Shown: piece by piece, positions 7,678-10,044 of the stretch
How positions within the stretch are numbered: the first letter of the stretch is position 1
Layout of the letters: the number at the start of each line of letters is the position of its first letter
DNA from: Syntrophomonadaceae bacterium
GTDB lineage: Bacteria > Bacillota > Syntrophomonadia > Syntrophomonadales > Syntrophomonadaceae
DNA: 10,044 nucleotides
Reading direction: 5' to 3'
NCBI GenBank assembly: GCA_028686565.1
Contig: JAQUBU010000068.1
Coordinates: forward strand, 1-10,044
Position numbers and translations under genes: made by a program
Notes under the pieces: generated by a model
Told to the model about the DNA's origin: nothing
Databases searched by the model: none
The model's input: only the letters and a program-made list of their open reading frames with translations

Positions 7678-7714
7678 AAAACCTGCCAATGATCCATAGA
7701 AGGCCAGCAGCAGG
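7678..7714 (-). terminator. Probable attenuator terminator of the pyrR leader
   Basis: On the transcribed strand CCTGCTGCTGGCC (7714-7702) faces GGCAGG (7687-7682) across a loop, followed by TTTTCTG. The stem is imperfect (CCTGC/GCAGG, or CT-GCC/GGCAG with a bulge) and the U-run is short, so it is weaker than the second attenuator. Its position after a PyrR loop, and an antiterminator that uses the same 5' arm, support its role. Confidence 0.65.
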
Positions 7715-7743
7715 CATAAATATTTCGTCATTCCTTGCTAGCC
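7702..7743 (-). promoter_or_regulatory. Antiterminator of the pyrR leader
   Basis: GGCTAGCA (7743-7736), the 3' side of the first PyrR loop, can form an 8-bp helix with one G-U pair with TGCTGGCC (7709-7702), which is also the 5' arm of the terminator. The same exclusive-pairing logic is seen in the pyrR-pyrB gap, using different bases, which supports functional conservation. Confidence 0.75.
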
Positions 7744-7763
7744 TCTCGGGGCCAACTTAAAGG
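7733..7763 (-). promoter_or_regulatory. PyrR-binding loop in the pyrR leader
   Basis: CCTT (7763-7760) pairs with AAGG (7736-7733) around GGCCCCGAGAGGCU, which fits 12 of 14 positions of the PyrR site ARUCCNGNGAGGYU as I recall it, with the CNGNGAGGCU core intact. It lies at the start of the transcript expected from the promoter at 7774-7802. It is a near copy of the loop at 7058-7090. Confidence 0.9.
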
Positions 7764-7773
7764 TATTTTATTG

Positions 7774-7802
7774 ATTGTAATAAAGCTGCAATCTAATGTC
7801 AA
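7774..7802 (-). promoter_or_regulatory. Probable sigma-A promoter of the pyr operon
   Basis: A perfect -35 TTGACA (7802-7797) and a 5/6 -10 TACAAT (7779-7774) are 17 nt apart. Transcription would begin near A at 7767, giving a leader of about 120 nt that starts just before the first PyrR loop. The -35 box overlaps the rluD stop codon (7801-7799), so pyr transcription can start independently of lspA-rluD. No terminator is seen between rluD and pyrR, so read-through is also possible. Confidence 0.82.
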
Positions 7803-8716
7803 CGCTTTTCGTCAAGTTGCGTCAGGATATCTTTAAAATATCTTGGCAGTTCATTGTTAAACTCCATGTATTCATCACTGCTCGGGTGCCTGAAACCAAG
7901 TGAGCATGCATGCAGAGCCTGGGATTCAAGTTCAAAATGCTTTTTACCTGAGCCATAAACACTATCTCCTACCACCGGATGTCTGATGTAAGCAAAATGT
8001 ACTCTTATCTGGTGGGTTCTGCCGGTTTCAAGCCGCACCTTGACCAAGGTATAATTCTGCCAGCGCTGCAGCACCTGGTAATTGCTTATTGCCGGTCTGC
8101 CATCAGCTACAACTGCCATTTTTTTTCGATCTGTTTTACTTCTTCCAATCGGTGCATCAATAGTCCCCAGATTTTCTTTAATTGTTCCACTAACGAGTGC
8201 AATATATTCGCGTTTAATGCTATGTTCTTTTATTTGTTCAGCCAGACTGCGATGAGCCTGATCATTTTTGGCAACCACCATTAGTCCTGATGTGTCCTTA
8301 TCTAGACGATGCACGATTCCCGGACGTAAGCTGCCGTTAATACCGGACAAATCTTTAATATGATACAGCAGCGCATTCACCATGGTATTATCCCAATTAC
8401 CCTGGGCAGGGTGCACCACCATGCCCTTGGGTTTATTGACTACAACCAGATCTTTATCCTGATAGACGATTTCCAACGGTATATTTTGGGGTGCCAGGGC
8501 AATTTCCTGAGGAGCCGGGATTACTACTGTTATCTCATCACCTTCTTTAACTCGATAACTTGCTTTGCATAGCTTTCCATTAACCATGATTTTTTGCCCC
8601 TCTATCAGTTCCTTAACAAGAGTTCGGGAAAGCGATTCCAGATGCTCAGCTATCAGAGCATCAAGTCTTTCTCCTTCCATATCTTCTTCAATTAGAATAA
8701 ATTCTGTTTTATCCAT
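7799..8716 (-). CDS. rluD: RluA/RluD-family large-subunit rRNA pseudouridine synthase
   Basis: A 305-residue protein of the usual RluD size. An N-terminal S4-like RNA-binding domain (about 16-65; ERLDALIAEHL and QKIMVNGK visible) precedes the pseudouridine synthase domain, with the catalytic motif PGIVHRLDKDTSGLMVVAK (132-150) whose nucleophile should be Asp139. RTHQIRVHFAYIRHPVVGD is the second conserved family block. Such enzymes isomerise uridines in 23S rRNA; the exact sites cannot be read from sequence, and the Bacillus homologue in this position is YlyB. The start is ATG 8716-8714, with GAGG 6 nt upstream. It overlaps the lspA end by 8 nt, suggesting coupling. Its last codon overlaps the pyr promoter. 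The symbol is by family and position; RluA or RluC specificity is not excluded. Confidence 0.9.
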   Translation of the reverse strand: MDKTEFILIEEDMEGERLDALIAEHLESLSRTLVKELIEGQKIMVNGKLCKASYRVKEGDEITVVIPAPQEIALAPQNIPLEIVYQDKDLVVVNKPKGMVVHPAQGNWDNTMVNALLYHIKDLSGINGSLRPGIVHRLDKDTSGLMVVAKNDQAHRSLAEQIKEHSIKREYIALVSGTIKENLGTIDAPIGRSKTDRKKMAVVADGRPAISNYQVLQRWQNYTLVKVRLETGRTHQIRVHFAYIRHPVVGDSVYGSGKKHFELESQALHACSLGFRHPSSDEYMEFNNELPRYFKDILTQLDEKR

Positions 8717-9158
8717 AACTTGCCTCGTTTCTCTCTTCCCGGAATAAATAAACCAGTAATAATATGCCCCCGCATACTATTGCCATATCTGCTACATTGA
8801 AAACCGGCCACCACCTGAGGTCTAAAAAATCTATTACATACCCGTAGAAGTAGCGGTCGAATAAATTCCCCAATGCCCCGCCTGCCAGTACTCCGATCGA
8901 TATTCGAATAATGTTTGGTATCTTATATCTTGCATTATAGAAGCTCAGCCCAGCAACAACTAATAGGCCACATATCAGAAAAAACCATGATTGACCGGGC
9001 ATAATGCCAAAAGCGGCACCATGATTTTCAACATAGGTTAAGTATAATAAGCCATCCAATAATTCCTGGCTCTCAATTAAACTAAAGTGATTACTTACCC
9101 ACCATTTACTTCCTCTATCCAGGATAAAAACCACCAGCACACATATCCAATAGCGCAA
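8709..9158 (-). CDS. lspA: Lipoprotein signal peptidase LspA (signal peptidase II)
   Basis: A 149-residue polytopic membrane protein, close to the usual 150-165, with four hydrophobic segments (about 3-13, 57-75, 84-97 and 121-139). It cleaves prolipoprotein signal peptides before the lipid-modified Cys, within the membrane. The two catalytic aspartates are in GNLFDR (Asp101) and FNVADMAI (Asp124). Conserved Asp14 (LDRGSKWW) and ENHGAAFGI (44-52) are also present. The start is TTG 9158-9156, with GGAGGG at 9165-9170, 6 nt upstream; no ATG occurs before the conserved N-terminus. It is the first gene of a likely lspA-rluD transcript and sits just upstream of the pyr genes, as in other Firmicutes. 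Confidence 0.96.
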   Translation of the reverse strand: MRYWICVLVVFILDRGSKWWVSNHFSLIESQELLDGLLYLTYVENHGAAFGIMPGQSWFFLICGLLVVAGLSFYNARYKIPNIIRISIGVLAGGALGNLFDRYFYGYVIDFLDLRWWPVFNVADMAIVCGGILLLVYLFREERNEASYG

Positions 9159-9489
9159 TTACTACCCTCCATATTTATAATAAGAATTTTTTTAACAAAT
9201 TTAATTATAGACTATGTCAAAGACAAAAACCAAAAAACAAGGTCAACTTAAAATATATCCCTTATTATTTTGTTTTCATATTCCATCCAGTTTGCAAGGG
9301 GGGAAAAGTTCGGTGGCGAATAATTAACTTGAAGGTGTAGCAGATATGCAGAAAATGATCGTAGCCGGTGTTATGCTGAGCGAATAATCCCTTAATATTA
9401 GTCCATATCAAGGAAGGCGGCGTTATTATCCGCGGTTTTTCCTTGTAAATATCCGTCTTGATATCAATTTAATTTATTCATTTAGAGGC
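9159..9489. other. Non-coding stretch between the agr terminator and lspA
   Basis: These 331 nt carry no convincing gene. The part next to lspA (about 9159-9260) is very AT-rich and holds its probable promoter and ribosome site. The part at 9290-9465 is less AT-rich. It contains a perfect 10-bp palindrome TTGATATCAA (9458-9467), an inverted repeat CAAGGAA/TTCCTTG (9409-9415 and 9439-9445) around GCGG/CCGC, and two copies of GCGAATAAT (9316-9324 and 9380-9388). These could be an unrecognised small RNA, an operator or a decayed gene; I cannot assign a class. Confidence 0.5.
9204..9233 (-). promoter_or_regulatory. Possible promoter of lspA-rluD
   Basis: A perfect -10 TATAAT (9209-9204) lies 18 nt after a poor -35 TTGGTT (9233-9228). 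A TTGACA (9220-9215) is also present, but the sequence 17 nt after it fits a -10 poorly. Transcription would start about 40 nt before the TTG of lspA. The AT-rich setting lowers certainty. Confidence 0.5.
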
Positions 9490-9516
9490 AAAAAAACTCA
9501 GGGCCTAAGCCCTGAG
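9490..9516 (-). terminator. Intrinsic terminator after agrBD
   Basis: On the transcribed strand CTCAGGGC (9516-9509) and GCCCTGAG (9504-9497) form a perfect 8-bp GC-rich stem with the loop TTAG, followed by seven T. It lies 30 nt after the agrD stop codon and separates agrBD from lspA. A weaker AT-rich hairpin, AAATGC/GCATTT, lies just upstream at 9518-9538. Confidence 0.95.
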
Positions 9517-9546
9517 AAATGCCTTTTTAAAGCATTTTTCTATAGA

Positions 9547-9672
9547 TTATTCCTTTTTGGGTAGTTCGGGCTGATAGCCAATAAAAGGACAACATACACT
9601 GGCACCACTTGATGCTATTAGTGCTAATACTGCTGCTAATGAAGTACAAAGAAGGTTTCTTAATTTAATCAT
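9547..9672 (-). CDS. agrD: AgrD-type cyclic (thio)lactone autoinducer peptide precursor
   Basis: A 41-residue peptide with the AgrD layout: a basic, hydrophobic leader (1 to about 24, MIKLRNLL then an Ala/Leu-rich helix), a Cys-containing core SVCCPFIG (25-32) and an acidic recognition tail YQPELPKKE (33-41). The Y-x-P-E-x-P tail is the hallmark of clostridial AgrD and related precursors. In the family, AgrB cuts after the core and closes a five-residue ring from a Cys. By alignment with the Listeria (CFMFV/YEPKSP) and Clostridium perfringens (CLWFT/HQPEEP) precursors as I recall them, the ring here would be Cys28-Pro-Phe-Ile-Gly32. The start is ATG 9672-9670, with AGGAGGG about 8 nt upstream. 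A longer frame back to 9783 lies inside agrB and is rejected. The gene overlaps the agrB end by 8 nt. Confidence 0.9.
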   Translation of the reverse strand: MIKLRNLLCTSLAAVLALIASSGASVCCPFIGYQPELPKKE

Positions 9673-10044
9673 CACTATAACCCTCCTTTCTTTGAAAAAT
9701 AGTCTCAATGGAACCAAGAATTTGATCCCAGCAGTTGTAAAACATATGTCCCCATGACGTGAGGGTAAATACCTGCCAGACAATCCCCAGCAATATGGAT
9801 GCTGCCATCCAGGAATAATAAAAGCTGGCTATTGCGGCAAGCAGGAGGAATACAAGCAGAATTATGACACTCATCCTCTTGAGTCTTCGCTGTTCATTCG
9901 AATCAACTATTGGATTTTCCGGATTATCAACCGGGGCTTTCCTGAATACAGTTATTAATGAGAATAGAATTACAAACGGGAAGAAGTATTGAAAATAATC
10001 CGGATTGTTAAATTGCACCAGAAGACCTAATGCTAAAAAAACAG
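9665..10044 (-). CDS. agrB: AgrB-like peptide-processing membrane protease, C-terminal part (cut by window end)
   Basis: The frame is open to the window end, giving 125 residues of a protein usually near 190-210. Three or four hydrophobic segments are visible, broken by a cytoplasmic-type stretch KAPVDNPENPI then EQRRLKR, which matches the conserved APxx-N/K-x-PI block of AgrB. The catalytic His and Cys lie nearer the N-terminus, beyond position 10044, so activity cannot be judged. In the family, AgrB is an integral membrane cysteine protease that removes the AgrD tail and cyclises the signal. An internal GTG at 10018 is not taken as the start, because the open frame continues upstream as hydrophobic residues. 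The immediate, overlapping agrD gene makes the assignment strong. No sensor kinase or response regulator (agrC/agrA) lies in the window. Confidence 0.88.
   Translation of the reverse strand, partial: VFLALGLLVQFNNPDYFQYFFPFVILFSLITVFRKAPVDNPENPIVDSNEQRRLKRMSVIILLVFLLLAAIASFYYSWMAASILLGIVWQVFTLTSWGHMFYNCWDQILGSIETIFQRKEGYSDD

Noticed and set aside
9346..9387. 13-codon plus-strand frame (starting MQKMIVAG) with GAAGGTG upstream
   Set aside because: Too short to judge, no recognised family, and no plus-strand promoter or partner gene nearby.
9673..9783. Upstream extension of agrD to a 78-residue frame
   Set aside because: It lies within agrB in another frame. The AgrD-like leader begins at the ATG at 9672, which has a strong Shine-Dalgarno 8 nt upstream.
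1..10044. CRISPR arrays, insertion sequences, tRNA or rRNA genes
   Set aside because: I saw no regularly spaced repeats, transposase-like frames, tRNA cloverleaf or rRNA sequence on either strand.

Overview
The window suggests a low-to-moderate-GC Gram-positive anaerobe, most likely a member of the Clostridia (Firmicutes). Three things point there: the gene order lspA-rluD-pyrR-pyrB-pyrC-carA-carB-pyrK, which is the Bacillus/Clostridia pyr arrangement; PyrR-type RNA attenuators; and an Agr-type peptide signalling pair. The species cannot be named from sequence alone. Every gene found lies on the minus strand, so transcription runs from high to low coordinates.

Layout in transcription order. 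(1) 10044-9547: the C-terminal part of an AgrB-like processing protease (cut by the window end), overlapping a 41-residue AgrD-type autoinducing peptide precursor, closed by a strong intrinsic terminator at 9490-9516. (2) 9489-9159: a non-coding stretch with a probable promoter for lspA and inverted repeats of unknown role. (3) 9158-7799: lspA (lipoprotein signal peptidase) and a RluD-type pseudouridine synthase, overlapping by 8 nt. (4) A TTGACA-17-TACAAT promoter across the rluD stop codon, then a leader with a PyrR-binding loop, then pyrR. (5) A second PyrR-binding loop with a very strong attenuator terminator, then pyrB, pyrC and carA coupled by overlaps. (6) A 177-nt structured gap, carB, a 47-nt gap, and the start of pyrK, cut by position 1.

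Together, CarA/CarB (carbamoyl phosphate), PyrB (carbamoyl aspartate), PyrC (dihydroorotate) and PyrK (partner of dihydroorotate dehydrogenase PyrD, presumably just beyond position 1) make up most of de novo UMP synthesis. PyrR senses pyrimidine nucleotides and should shut off transcription at both attenuators.

The most unusual observation is in CarA. The ORF is full length and otherwise well conserved, but both catalytic residues of the class I glutaminase triad are gone: the nucleophile Cys is Gly (codon 4012-4010) and the catalytic His is Ala (codon 3757-3755). Gln-pocket motifs are kept and CarB looks intact. The natural reading is an ammonia-dependent carbamoyl phosphate synthetase with a pseudo-glutaminase subunit. 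A second item of interest is the AgrD peptide, which has adjacent cysteines and an atypical glycine at the predicted ring end.
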